Assembly (NCBI RefSeq): GCF_910589175.1
Contig: NZ_CAJURR010000006.1
Span: forward strand, 1-52,173
Source of the DNA: an uncultured Lactobacillus sp.
GTDB lineage: Bacteria; Bacillota; Bacilli; Lactobacillales; Lactobacillaceae
Length of the DNA stretch: 52,173 bases
Reading direction: 5' to 3'
Shown here: positions 36,278-45,821 of the stretch, piece by piece
Layout: each line of letters starts with the position of its first letter
Position numbering within the stretch: the stretch's first letter is position 1
Notes under the pieces: model-generated
What the model was told of the DNA's origin: nothing
The model's database searches: none
The model's input: only the letters and a program-made list of their open reading frames with translations
Made by a program: the position numbers and the translations under genes

Positions 36278-36307
36278 AAAAAGTCACTACAGATGTAGTG
36301 ACTTTTT
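36278..36307 (+). terminator. Terminator after gnd
   Basis: A 13-bp stem, AAAAAGTCACTAC/GTAGTGACTTTTT, with loop AGAT. Confidence 0.88.
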
Positions 36308-36356
36308 GCGTTAAAATAAAGCAGTATCTAATAAATAGGGATGTAGGTAAGTAAGA

Positions 36357-37910
36357 ATGAGGAAAGAAGAAAAAGATAATCTAAAATTGATGCTGCAGGC
36401 ATTAATTGTAGGACTAATTGCAGGTGCCGTAGTTGGACTATTTAGATTTGGAATTGAAAAGACGTCTGCTTTTTGGCTCTATCTTTTTAAAGAGGCCCAT
36501 AATAATCCAGTTTGGTTTGTTGCAATTGTTCTTGGGTTAGCCGCAGTAGGGATCATAGCGGGATATTTTGTTAAACAGTATCCACACGTTGGAGGATCCG
36601 GTATTCCGGAAGTTAAATTACAGCTTCAAGGTAAGCTCCAACTTAAATGGTGGCAGATTTTGTGGAGAAAGCTCATCGGGGGAATCTTAGTAATTGGAAC
36701 AGGCTTGTTTCTAGGACCTGAGGGACCATCCCTTCAACTTGGTTCATCCATTGGCCAAGGAGTGGGTGAGAAGCTAAAACAAAGTAAATACAATCAAAGG
36801 GTGTTACTTGCAACGGGAGCTGCCAGTGGTTTGTCAGCTGCATTTGGAGCACCATTGAGCGGAGCACTATTTGTTTTAGAAGAAATTTTTCATAATTTTT
36901 CTCCGCGAGTTTGGATGAATTCCTTGGTAGGAGCAATTGCCGCTAATTTTATGGTGTCCTACTTTTTTGGCTTACACCATGCTTTAGGGATGCCATATGA
37001 TCATTCATTTCCAATTTATTTGTACTGGCATTTGGTGATTTTAGGAATTATCCTGGGACTATTAGGCCATTTATATAAAAAAGGTTTATTTGGATTAAAA
37101 AAAGTCTATTTAAAAATCACCTGGTTACCACGTTGGCTACATGGTTTAATTCCATTAGCAATTTTAATTCCAATTATGTATTATTGGCCGTTAATTACTG
37201 GACCAGGTAATCGTTTGATTTTATCTTTACAAAAAATGCTCACTCAAAGTGGATGGGCACTAGTTGGAATTTTAGCATTTTACTATGTGCTGCGAATTGC
37301 ATTTTCAATTATTTCTTATGATTCAGGTTTACCTAGTGGTATATTTTTGCCAATTTTAACTATGGGCGCTCTAATTGGGGCAACCTATGGTACATTAATG
37401 GTACAACTTGGTTTAATGCCTGCACACTTAGTTATTAACTTAATAATTTTTTCAATGGCAGGTTATTTTGCGGCGATAATTCGCGCACCATTTACAGCAA
37501 TTATTTTGATTACTGAAATGGTCGGATCGCTTCTTCACTTAATGCCATTGGCTGTTGTGGCATTTATTGCACTTTTAATCGATCAAATTCTTGGTGGCAA
37601 GCCAATCTATGACAGCTTGGCAGCCGCTATGATGCCAGAAACACGTTTACAACCAATATCGGGTGAAGAAGATGAATTAGATATCCCTGTGTATGAAAAT
37701 AGTAAGTTAGTAGATCAGGAAATCAAGGATATTAACTGGCCTGATAATGTGCTTGTTAGAACGATTAGAAGGGGAAGCCGAGAAATAATTCCTCATGGTG
37801 ATACTGTAATTGTAGCAGGAGATTTGTTAATTCTTGGAGTTGATCATAATAAACGATCAGCTGCTTATGATGCAATGAAAGAATTGCAGGGCGTAGAACT
37901 TGATGGATAA
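36357..37910 (+). CDS. ClC-family chloride channel/antiporter with TrkA-C domain
   Basis: This membrane protein of 517 residues has about 10-12 TM segments. The selectivity-filter motifs are GSGIPEVKLQL, LGPEGPSLQLG (the gating Glu of GREGP is kept but Arg is Pro) and GLPSGIFLP. The C-terminal 80 residues (about 430-517) form an RCK/TrkA-C-like regulatory domain (LVRTIRRGSREIIPHGDT). The kept gating Glu suggests H+/Cl- exchange rather than a passive channel. A role in acid or ionic homeostasis is inferred. Confidence 0.87.
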   Translation: MRKEEKDNLKLMLQALIVGLIAGAVVGLFRFGIEKTSAFWLYLFKEAHNNPVWFVAIVLGLAAVGIIAGYFVKQYPHVGGSGIPEVKLQLQGKLQLKWWQILWRKLIGGILVIGTGLFLGPEGPSLQLGSSIGQGVGEKLKQSKYNQRVLLATGAASGLSAAFGAPLSGALFVLEEIFHNFSPRVWMNSLVGAIAANFMVSYFFGLHHALGMPYDHSFPIYLYWHLVILGIILGLLGHLYKKGLFGLKKVYLKITWLPRWLHGLIPLAILIPIMYYWPLITGPGNRLILSLQKMLTQSGWALVGILAFYYVLRIAFSIISYDSGLPSGIFLPILTMGALIGATYGTLMVQLGLMPAHLVINLIIFSMAGYFAAIIRAPFTAIILITEMVGSLLHLMPLAVVAFIALLIDQILGGKPIYDSLAAAMMPETRLQPISGEEDELDIPVYENSKLVDQEIKDINWPDNVLVRTIRRGSREIIPHGDTVIVAGDLLILGVDHNKRSAAYDAMKELQGVELDG

Positions 37911-37928
37911 AGATAGCTGAATAAACAC

Positions 37929-37969
37929 AAATAAGCCCTCTAGCTTAAAGTAAGCTGGAGAGCTTATTT
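37929..37969. terminator. Bidirectional terminator between convergent genes
   Basis: AAATAAGC-CTC-AGCTTA pairs with TAAGCT-GAG-GCTTATTT with single-base bulges between the ClC gene and the MutS2-like gene. Confidence 0.75.
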
Positions 37970-37995
37970 TTATAATTATTTAAATAATTGCGTTG

Positions 37996-39858
37996 TTACT
38001 TTTTCAACTTCTTCCAGGCCTTTTTAGAACCGCGATCTAAATCCTTGTTTAGTTTATATTCTTGCCAATCTTGGATAAATAATAAATCGAGATTATACCC
38101 TGTAGGATAAAGTTCTTCAGCTTTTCGAACTAATTTTGCTCCCTTTATAGGGACAGTCTCAAAAGCTTTATTAACAAAAATTACAATCTGATTAGCTATA
38201 TCAGCGTTCTCATAAAAGAGGACCTCTTGGTGATATTTTGGTACTTTGATTCGATCACCTTTTTTAAAAGAAGGTAGAGGTTTAACTTTTTTCGGCTTAT
38301 TCTTAAATTTAATATTTGCTTGCTTTAAAGGCAAGCTTCCAGTATTTAAGAAATCTTTAGCTTCTGACAGTACGTTGTCGGGCATACCACTTTTTTCTGC
38401 AATCCAGAGAGCACGACTGGCGCCTACTTGATTTAAAAGTAGTTTATAGGTGGGGTGTAGAGTTTGTAAGTCAAAATCCATTGCTGCCGTAATAAAAGCA
38501 GGATTTTTAGTCGAATAATCTTTTATAGCGCTATAGTGGGTAGTTGCTAAGATTATGCAACCTTTCAATTGTAGCGTTTGTAAAATAGCAATGGCAAGAG
38601 CTGCACCTTCATTGGGATCCGTTCCACTACCGAGTTCGTCTAACAAAATCAGACTGTTTGGAGTGGCCTTTTGAACAATCATTGCCATCTTTTTCATTTC
38701 AGCAGAAAATGTTGAAAGGGAGTTATCTAAGTCTTGATGATCACCAATTGAAGTATAGATTTCGGTCATAATCGGAATGGAGCACCGTGCTGCACTAGGT
38801 AAGAAAAGACCAAATTCAGTCATTGCAGTAGCTAAGCCAACAGTTTTGAGTGTAACAGTTTTCCCACCTGCATTTGGTCCAGTAATAATTAAGCCATGTT
38901 TAGTTGGATCTAACTTAAGGGATAGAGGAACGGGATTACTTAACAAGGGATGCTTCATTCCGTTCAATTGAAGCTCATTTTGTTCATTTAAAATTGGGCG
39001 TTTGCCACCAGTAGTATGCGAATATTTTGCACGTGCTAAGATACAATCTAGATCAACAATAACATTAAGATTGGCTTCAAAATGAGCTAGCTCATTATAG
39101 ATTTTTGCCGTTAAATTTCCCAAAATTTGAGATTCAATTAAGTAAATCTGATTTTCGACTGTAGTTTTTTCTTGAGTAAGATGAACTATCTTGGTTGGCT
39201 CAATGAAAACAGTGGTCCCATTATTAGATTGATCAATAATATTTCCACCAAAACTATGCTTAAAGCTTGCCTTAACAGGAAGCGTATAGTGAGTATCTTT
39301 TTGAATAATCTGAAAATCTTGCAACATTGATTGGTACTTTTTTGTCTGCAAGTATTTCTGTAGAGTTTCTTTGATAGTTGTATTTAAGTTACTACTTCTT
39401 TGGCGTAGTTTAGTCAGCTCTTTATCTGCTCGATCTGAAACCTCTCCGCGCTCAATATCTTGATAAATTAATTCTTCTAGTCTATCTAGAATAGTTAACG
39501 TATCACAATAGCTGGCCACAATTGGAGCCTTAAGTCTTTGTTTATCAAAAAAGCGTACTAATAAGCGAGTAACCCTAATAAAGTCAGCAACTTGTTCTAG
39601 TTCTCGGGGATTTAAGATATATCCCTTTTTCACCTTATTTATGATTGGCGTAAAAGCATCTGAATTAATAAAAGGGATGTGTAGGCCATGATCTAAAATC
39701 CAGAACATTTCTTCCGTTTCATCTAATAACGCATTTGCTTTGACTAACTTGTTTGCAAGTGGTTGAGCTAAAATTTTCTCCTTAGCTTCTGGTGAAACGG
39801 CATAGCCAGCTACAAGTTTACGTACACGTGAAAATTCGATTTCGTCAGTATTATTCAA
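37996..39858 (-). CDS. MutS2-like ATPase lacking the Smr domain
   Basis: This 620-residue MutS-family protein has the lever/clamp helices (about 90-290), the ABC ATPase with Walker A GPNAGGKT (327-334) and Walker B LILLDELGSGTDPNEGAAL. MutS2 is normally about 780-800 residues with a C-terminal KOW-Smr nuclease; here the protein ends in a short basic tail (GSKKAWKKLKK) without Smr motifs. It is likely a paralogue acting on ribosomes or recombination intermediates rather than mismatch repair. A leader inverted repeat lies upstream (39903-39933). Confidence 0.85.
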   Translation of the reverse strand: MNNTDEIEFSRVRKLVAGYAVSPEAKEKILAQPLANKLVKANALLDETEEMFWILDHGLHIPFINSDAFTPIINKVKKGYILNPRELEQVADFIRVTRLLVRFFDKQRLKAPIVASYCDTLTILDRLEELIYQDIERGEVSDRADKELTKLRQRSSNLNTTIKETLQKYLQTKKYQSMLQDFQIIQKDTHYTLPVKASFKHSFGGNIIDQSNNGTTVFIEPTKIVHLTQEKTTVENQIYLIESQILGNLTAKIYNELAHFEANLNVIVDLDCILARAKYSHTTGGKRPILNEQNELQLNGMKHPLLSNPVPLSLKLDPTKHGLIITGPNAGGKTVTLKTVGLATAMTEFGLFLPSAARCSIPIMTEIYTSIGDHQDLDNSLSTFSAEMKKMAMIVQKATPNSLILLDELGSGTDPNEGAALAIAILQTLQLKGCIILATTHYSAIKDYSTKNPAFITAAMDFDLQTLHPTYKLLLNQVGASRALWIAEKSGMPDNVLSEAKDFLNTGSLPLKQANIKFKNKPKKVKPLPSFKKGDRIKVPKYHQEVLFYENADIANQIVIFVNKAFETVPIKGAKLVRKAEELYPTGYNLDLLFIQDWQEYKLNKDLDRGSKKAWKKLKK

Positions 39859-40253
39859 TTTTTATTTTTCTCCTTAAGAAAATAGAATTTAAATTTGTTT
39901 TTTCTCAAGGGAAGGTAGATTAGTCCCTTGAGACTAAAATACAATTAGCATCATATAGCAATATGTCCTTTTCTAAATTATTGATTCTAATGATATAACA
40001 TTTTTAAGATTAATCAAAGATATATTACACCCAACTTTCTAAAATTACTTAAAATGTAATGAGATCTTTTTTATGTTAAAAATAAAACCACATTAAAAAA
40101 TATTGAAAATAATAATAAGATAAATTATAATTTTATTCAACTTTAAATGAAAAAAAGTCTCATATGGTTAGGTATCAGACTACCTTAGTTCTCAAGTAGG
40201 AGTTTCTTTTAATAGGAAGCAAAGTAAGGATAGTTAAAGAAAATGTAGAAATT
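39859..40253. other. AT-rich gap between the MutS2-like gene and the ABC pseudogene
   Basis: No gene is convincing here. A perfect 10-bp inverted repeat TCTCAAGGGA/TCCCTTGAGA (39903-39912 and 39924-39933) lies in the leader of the leftward gene. A short hairpin-prone stretch at 40159-40215 precedes the ABC remnant, which itself has no clear ribosome-binding site. Confidence 0.55.
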
Positions 40254-41853
40254 ATGAAAACAATTGTAAAAAGCATTATAAAAAGAAATAAATATAAGAT
40301 ATTATTGCTACAACTTGCAAGTATGGTAAATACGATAGCAATGATTGGAAATATTTTTTTAGAGGGACAGTTACTAAATTCTTTAGTTTATAGTAAAGAT
40401 AGAGGAAATTTTTTTAAAATACTATGTCTCCTTGTTTTTCTAGGAATTTTAAAACTTATCCTATCCTTTTTTACAAATAAAGTTCAAATACTTGATTATA
40501 GAAGAGCTTTTTTATATGCGAATGAATTATTAATCAAAAAGCTATATAAAAAAGATACATTGGAAATACTAAAAAAGGATCCGATAAAATTAACTGATCA
40601 GGTTAATGATGATATTACTGAAGTGATATCGTTTATTTTTCAGACGATAAGCCAGTTAATTGCTCTTTTGGTCTCATTAGCTATAATTCTTGTTTATCTT
40701 ATCAAAACGAATGTTCTTTATTTTTGGATAATACTATTATTATTATTTATATATACTATGTTTTATTTCTTCTTAAAGCCAAGAATGTACACAGTTAGTC
40801 TAGATTTGAAAAATATATATTATATATAATGAATATTTTTCAAAATTATCTGATTGGCTAAGAAGATATGTAGAGATAAAGGGAAAAGAAGAAATAGCGC
40901 TTAACAGATTCAGTTTAAGAAAGACTGAAAATAAACTATTGAAAATTGGACATAAGGACTTTGTTCTTAATTATGTTATGTCACTTTTACAAATTGGAAT
41001 TCAGTTAATTTTTCAACTTTTTCTTTTTATTTGGGGTGGAATGTCTGTAATAGCAGGAAAAATAACTATTGGATATTTTTCAGTTATTCTACAATACTTT
41101 AATCAATTATTAAGTGAAGCAGACAATCTATTTTCAATATTGGTAAGAATAGAATCTTTTAAAGCATCTTATGCACGAATGGATAATCTTCTTAGTATGA
41201 AACCTGAAGTAGATGGAGCTATAAAAATCAATACGGTTCAAAATATCTTTCTTAATAAAGTGAATATTTCTTTAAATGGGGAGAAAAAATTATTTAAAAA
41301 TACTGTTACCTATAGGTTTGAAAATCCAGGATTTTATGTGATTACGGGGAAAAATGGTATTGGAAAATCAACTCTTTTACGTAGTATAACAGGAATCTAT
41401 AACTCTAAGACCTCAGGGGATATTTTTATAAATGGAATGGAGGTTGAGAAAATAAATAGAAAAGAAATGAGGAAAAATAATATAGGCTTTTTATTTCAAG
41501 ATATAGATATACCATCTTGTACGGTCGAAGAATATCTAGAAAATTATGTTGATAAAATAAAAAATAAATATTATTCCCAAGTTTTTTATTCGAAGAGATT
41601 TAATATTAAACATTTTTTAGATAAAAAAATGGATACTCTTTCTTCAGGAGAACTTCAATTAGTAAAACTTTATTCTGCTTTGACTAAAAATGTAGAGTGT
41701 TTAGTACTGGATGAGCCTATGGCAAATATCCATTCCTCTATGAAAAAAGACATTCTTCAACTTTTGGAGGAAATATCGAAGAAATGCATGATAATTATGA
41801 TAAGCCACGATGAAGAAATATTGTTTAATAAAAACACTTTAAAAATAGAGTAG
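40254..41853 (+). pseudogene. Frameshifted ABC exporter (fused permease-ATPase)
   Basis: Two consecutive frames encode one ABC half-transporter of about 530 residues. The first (40254-40829) gives four TM segments and stops in an AT dinucleotide-rich tract. The frame that continues it (NEYFSKLSDWLRRY from about 40826 on) leads into the second part, which carries more TM sequence, Walker A GKNGIGKS, signature LSSGELQLVKL, Walker B CLVLDEP and the H-loop MISHDEE. It would export a peptide or lipid. The start lacks a good Shine-Dalgarno. Codons are very AT-rich, which may mean foreign origin. It could be decayed or phase-variable through the (AT)n tract. Confidence 0.8.
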
Positions 41854-41858
41854 GATGT

Positions 41859-41963
41859 ATGGAATATTGGGTATCACAATTTATTATCTTAGAAAATAAA
41901 TCTATAGCTATTGTGCAAAATAAAAATGGAATAACAGGATTGGAAAATGAGAAAGTAGTGTAA
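41859..41963 (+). CDS. Small hypothetical protein downstream of the ABC gene
   Basis: A 34-residue frame (MEYWVSQFIILENKSIAIVQ then a short polar tail) starts 5 bases after the ABC stop with AGGATGT just upstream, and is followed by a terminator. I do not recognise it; the position suggests co-transcription with the transporter. Small size makes it uncertain. Confidence 0.35.
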   Translation: MEYWVSQFIILENKSIAIVQNKNGITGLENEKVV

Positions 41964-41969
41964 AGAAAA

Positions 41970-41993
41970 ACTCTCAAAATTATATTTGAGAGT
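41970..41993. terminator. Terminator between convergent genes
   Basis: ACTCTCAAA/TTTGAGAGT with an ATTATA-type loop lies between the ABC unit (+) and the IscA-like gene (-). Confidence 0.7.
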
Positions 41994-42005
41994 AAAAGTT
42001 ATTTA

Positions 42006-42404
42006 TTAACAATTTTTTTGATCAATAATTCCTTCTTTAGCTCGTTCTGCTAAAAAGCTCGCCTTTGCTATTTTTACGGCGCCAGTTAAGATGCCCGAAT
42101 CGTTACGTAAACGTAAGGTGGTATTATGAATATCAAGGATCAAATTGTCACCGAGAAATGCTAAATCGTAGTCAGAAGTATAAATTTCAAAATTAGCATT
42201 ATTTTCAATTTTTACTGAGTAGCGTGGATCGTGCTTCATTGTATCAAGTGAAATTAGTGAATAATCCATTCCAATATTACATGATCCGCCCTCAATCGAG
42301 TAGTCGCCGCCACCGCCATCAACAATTAAAAGTATTTCATGTTTGTTATAACCACGGTTTTTAAGAAAATCGATTGCATCTTGACTAATTGTCATTTTTA
42401 CCAT
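42006..42404 (-). CDS. HesB/IscA-like (iron-sulfur biosynthesis family) protein
   Basis: This 132-residue protein resembles the lactobacillar branch of the FeS-biosynthesis (HesB/IscA-like) family: MTISQDAIDFLKNRGYNKHE, then LLIVDGGGGDYSIEGGSCNIG. The usual C-x-C near the C-terminus is replaced by a single terminal Cys (DQKNC), so cluster binding is doubtful. The ATG at 42404 is preferred over 42419 because GAGGGTGA precedes it. The function is not established. Confidence 0.65.
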   Translation of the reverse strand: MVKMTISQDAIDFLKNRGYNKHEILLIVDGGGGDYSIEGGSCNIGMDYSLISLDTMKHDPRYSVKIENNANFEIYTSDYDLAFLGDNLILDIHNTTLRLRNDSGILTGAVKIAKASFLAERAKEGIIDQKNC

Positions 42405-42458
42405 AGGAATCACCCTCATCCTTTCTAATACTTAATTTTAGAAAAAAGTAGTATCAAA

Positions 42459-43802
42459 TCAATTATTTTGTTTGAATTGGGGTGAAGTTTCAGGAGCCCA
42501 GATTAAGCAGATGACAAAGGCAGCAAAGAGAACAAAAGCACAAGTGATCATTGCCAGATGTGCTCCACCTAGATTAGTTAAAATAGGCAATAGGAAAGTA
42601 CCAGCTGCTGCCCCAAAACGACTAATTGTGATACAAGTTCCAACTCCTGTTCCTCGAACTTTAATATCAAATAGCTCAGTTGGATAAGGGTAGTCAAGTA
42701 CTAATCCAGACGATAAAACAATTGCAAATATACAAAAGATAATCAATTGAATATTGGAATTAATATTTTTATTGACTGCTAGGAAACCAATCAAGAGACT
42801 TGAGAGTAAAAAGTTACTAATTAAAAATGCACGTCGACTAATTTTGTTAAAAATTAAAATTCCAAAAAGTACCCCAATGAACATACCGCCATTATAGATA
42901 ATGCCAGAAATTTTTTGATCAGTAACATGCATACTTTGTAAGAGAATCGGAAGAAAAATACTGATACCAAAGAATGCAAAGGCTTGGCAAGCATAGAAAA
43001 GGCCACCGACTAAAGTTTGTCGCAAATATTTCCTGGAAAATAATATTGTCCAAGAAACTTCCTTGACGGGTTTAGCCTTTTTTAATTTTTGAGGAAGGCC
43101 CCATTTATGTCCCATATGTTTTTTGATAACTTTATTAGCTTTTTTCACTTTACCACGACTAGCAAGCCAACTTGGTGAAGCAGGTAAGGGGAAAATGGAT
43201 CTAAATATAGCGGCAATAAACGCTGGAATTGCACCGGTAGATAAAATGATTTGCCAATTATAAGAACCAAAGCCAGTAATAAAGGTTCCTGTTAAATATG
43301 AAGCAATGAATCCAATGGTCCAATAAATAAGAAGATGGCTTTGTCTTTTACTATCTTCGCCTTTAGGCAGCCATTCTGTTAAGAGAGCATTTCCCACTGT
43401 ATAGTCGACAGCAATCATTAAACCAATCAGAATTCTAATAATAAAAATAAGTATTAAGTTATTAGTTAACAATTGGGTTAATGATAGAAATCCTAGGATA
43501 TACATATTTAGCATTAATAATTTTCGTCTGCCAATTTTATCAGATAGGCGTCCAATTAAGATGCTTCCCGCTAAACCTATTAAAGATCCGGCACCAATTA
43601 ATCCAGTCCATAGATCACTGATTGTAATATATTTACTTGCGCTAGAAAGAGCAGTCCCAGAAATACCTAGGGAAAAACCACAGGCAATTTGCCCTAATAA
43701 TACAGCAGTAAATACCCGTAGATGAATGGGCATCAGCGGAGCCTTTTTATAGTTCTTTTTTTCTTTGATAGTATTTGTATTGTTCAAATTTTCTTTTTGC
43801 AT
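42459..43802 (-). CDS. MFS transporter (sugar/organic-acid porter type)
   Basis: This 447-residue permease has 12 predicted TM helices. The loop 2-3 motif GRLSDKIGRRKLL is characteristic of the major facilitator superfamily, and a second half-motif surrounds NKISRRAFL. It resembles the metabolite/H+ symporter and sugar porter groups. The substrate cannot be told. It is a single-gene unit divergent from the GNAT gene. Confidence 0.85.
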   Translation of the reverse strand: MQKENLNNTNTIKEKKNYKKAPLMPIHLRVFTAVLLGQIACGFSLGISGTALSSASKYITISDLWTGLIGAGSLIGLAGSILIGRLSDKIGRRKLLMLNMYILGFLSLTQLLTNNLILIFIIRILIGLMIAVDYTVGNALLTEWLPKGEDSKRQSHLLIYWTIGFIASYLTGTFITGFGSYNWQIILSTGAIPAFIAAIFRSIFPLPASPSWLASRGKVKKANKVIKKHMGHKWGLPQKLKKAKPVKEVSWTILFSRKYLRQTLVGGLFYACQAFAFFGISIFLPILLQSMHVTDQKISGIIYNGGMFIGVLFGILIFNKISRRAFLISNFLLSSLLIGFLAVNKNINSNIQLIIFCIFAIVLSSGLVLDYPYPTELFDIKVRGTGVGTCITISRFGAAAGTFLLPILTNLGGAHLAMITCAFVLFAAFVICLIWAPETSPQFKQNN

Positions 43803-43922
43803 AATATGAGTTAAAGCACTTAGATTAACTCGAAAAAGTCCTCCTTAAAAAATATAAGTATATCTTCCACCCTAACAAAAAACTTTAATGGATGCAAAAA
43901 TATATTAATTTCAAATTAAATA

Positions 43923-44041
43923 TTGACAATGATATTAATAATATATTAACATTGTTAAAAATAAGAAAGCAGGTAAGATAATGAGATTACGTAGAAAAGC
44001 TAGCCAATTTAGCCATTAATCAGGAGTTTATTTCTCCTGAT
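43923..44041 (+). promoter_or_regulatory. Leader region with short ORF and hairpin upstream of the GNAT gene
   Basis: TTGACA (43923-43928) begins a plausible promoter with an AT-rich -10 region about 17 bases on. A 12-codon frame MRLRRKASQFSH (43981-44019) has AGGT 6-7 bases upstream. Its stop overlaps a hairpin ATCAGGAG-N7-CTCCTGAT (44019-44041) followed by GTTTT. The arrangement is that of translation-coupled attenuation. The effector is unknown. Confidence 0.5.
43981..44019 (+). CDS. Short leader peptide, 12 residues
   Basis: MRLRRKASQFSH, arginine- and serine-containing, with its own ribosome site (AGGT). The stop codon lies at the foot of the hairpin. It is probably regulatory rather than a functional peptide. 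Confidence 0.4.
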   Translation: MRLRRKASQFSH

Positions 44042-44066
44042 GTTTTAAATAGAAATTAGGTTAGTT

Positions 44067-44480
44067 ATGTCAGAAGAAGTAATTATTAGAAAATATAAAA
44101 ATATAGACTATGTTCAATTATGCAAAGTACATGATCAAGCCAGAATGCAAGAATTAATTGTAGGTAATGCGGTTGATCTGTATGCTCCACTTGAAGTGGC
44201 AGTGTATAAAGAGGAACTGTTTTCGGAAACAATTTATGTGGCTGTGATTGATAGCAAAATAGTAGGTTTTGTGGCTTTTAGAGAAAACGAACTAGGCTAT
44301 ATTTATGTGTTAAATGAATTTCAAGGAAGAGGAATTGGTGGTAAATTACTGGATACTGTAATTCCTTGCTTAGAACGTCCCGCTTTTTTAGAGGTCTTTT
44401 CCACAAATATCAAGGCGAAAAGATTATATCGGAGTCGTGGATTTGTAGAAGAGACTAAAGAAAAAATGATTTTGCATTAA
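44067..44480 (+). CDS. GNAT-family N-acetyltransferase
   Basis: This 137-residue acetyl-CoA-dependent transferase contains the P-loop FQGRGIGGKLLD (about 92-103) and the beta-bulge FLEVFSTNIKAKRLYRSRGF, both classic GNAT motifs. The acceptor is unknown. The gene ends at the shared terminator at 44497-44533. Confidence 0.88.
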   Translation: MSEEVIIRKYKNIDYVQLCKVHDQARMQELIVGNAVDLYAPLEVAVYKEELFSETIYVAVIDSKIVGFVAFRENELGYIYVLNEFQGRGIGGKLLDTVIPCLERPAFLEVFSTNIKAKRLYRSRGFVEETKEKMILH

Positions 44481-44496
44481 CTTAATAAAGAGATCA

Positions 44497-44533
44497 AAAA
44501 ACGGTCAGTGGATGATGTTCACTGACCGTTTTT
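44497..44533. terminator. Bidirectional terminator
   Basis: A perfect 14-bp stem, AAAAACGGTCAGTG/CACTGACCGTTTTT, with a 9-base loop between convergent genes. Confidence 0.88.
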
Positions 44534-44550
44534 AAGGATACTAATATGTA

Positions 44551-45819
44551 CTAATCTTTTTTATAGAAAGTTTCTTCTACAGCATGAGTGATGGCAATCT
44601 TGTCATGGGCATAAGAAAGACCACCTTGTACGTAAAGACGGTATGGCGGACGCATTGGACCGTCTGAAGATAATTCGATCGTAGAACCTTCAGTAAAGCT
44701 TCCTGAGGCCATAACAACGTCATCTTCGTAACCATCTTGGTGATATGGAATAGGATCAACAAATGAGTTCATTGGTGAATAGTGTTGAATAGCAGCACAG
44801 AACTTAACCATTGGATCTGGTTCGCCGAAGGTTACAGTTTGAACGATATCAGTTCTTGGATCATTCCACTTAGGTGCAACTTTCATTCCCATTTCTTCAC
44901 AAAGAGCAGCAGTATAAATCATACCCTTTAAGGCTTCCCCAGTAGTGTGAGCTGCCATAAAGAATCCTTGATACATGTCTCTTAAATAGCCCCATGTAGC
45001 TCCTTCTCCTTTACCAGCACCAGGGACGTTAAGGCGTGAGCCTGCTCCTTCAATGAGATCTTTTTTACCAACAAGGAAGGCACCCGCTTTAACGATTCCG
45101 GCACCTGCATTCTTAAATAGAGAACCCGCCATCATATCAGCACCATAGAAAGTTGGTTCTTCTGATTCAGAAAATTCGCCGTAACAATTATCAACGAAGA
45201 TTTTTACGTCTGGACGAACTTCTTTAATAAACTTAAGCATCTTCTTGATTTTTTCTATTGTAAAGCTTGCACGAACAGCGTAACCAAGAGAACGTTGAAT
45301 AGTTACAACTTTAATTTTTGGATCTTGCAAGTCTTTTCTAGCTTGTTCATAGTCAACTTCACCGTTATCAAGTAAATCAGTGTGCTTAAAGTCAATGCCC
45401 CATTCTTTCATGTTGCCTGGTTTGTCACCAGCTAAACCAATAACTTCTTGAATAGTATCATATGGCATACCGGTTAAGTAGTAGAGCGTGTCGCCGGGAC
45501 GAAGCATACTAAATAGACCAACAGCAATAGCATGAGTTGCTGAAGAAAATTGAGGCCGTACTAATGCATCATCAGTTTTAAAATAGTCTGCATACATTGC
45601 TTCTAATTTATCACGGCCAACGTCGTCATAACCGTAACCAGTAGAAGGAACTAAATCTTCTTCTCCAACACGATGCTTTCTAAATATATCTAAAACACGT
45701 TGTTGGTTATAGAATACTTGCTCATCAATTTCTTCTAGACGAGGTTCAATCATTTTATCGACTTTATCGACTTTTTCTTTTAATTCGGTTGGTAAGTTTT
45801 CTTTCCAAGATAAAACCAT
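44551..45819 (-). CDS. PLP-dependent methionine gamma-lyase/aluminium-resistance family protein
   Basis: This 422-residue aminotransferase-fold enzyme belongs to the family annotated as methionine gamma-lyase-like or aluminium resistance protein (YnbB). Seen are VPSTGYGYDDVGRD, the substrate-site FVDNCYGEF and the PLP-lysine region FKNAGAGIVKAG. The reaction is uncertain; C-S lyase on sulfur amino acids is the family suggestion. It starts 2 bases after the ornithine decarboxylase stop with AAGGAG in the decarboxylase end, so the two are translationally linked. Confidence 0.8.
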   Translation of the reverse strand: MVLSWKENLPTELKEKVDKVDKMIEPRLEEIDEQVFYNQQRVLDIFRKHRVGEEDLVPSTGYGYDDVGRDKLEAMYADYFKTDDALVRPQFSSATHAIAVGLFSMLRPGDTLYYLTGMPYDTIQEVIGLAGDKPGNMKEWGIDFKHTDLLDNGEVDYEQARKDLQDPKIKVVTIQRSLGYAVRASFTIEKIKKMLKFIKEVRPDVKIFVDNCYGEFSESEEPTFYGADMMAGSLFKNAGAGIVKAGAFLVGKKDLIEGAGSRLNVPGAGKGEGATWGYLRDMYQGFFMAAHTTGEALKGMIYTAALCEEMGMKVAPKWNDPRTDIVQTVTFGEPDPMVKFCAAIQHYSPMNSFVDPIPYHQDGYEDDVVMASGSFTEGSTIELSSDGPMRPPYRLYVQGGLSYAHDKIAITHAVEETFYKKD

Positions 45820-45821
45820 TA

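Noticed and set aside
40150..40190. 13-codon frame before the ABC remnant as a bacteriocin precursor
   Set aside because: It has no ribosome site, no leader motif and no double-glycine signal.
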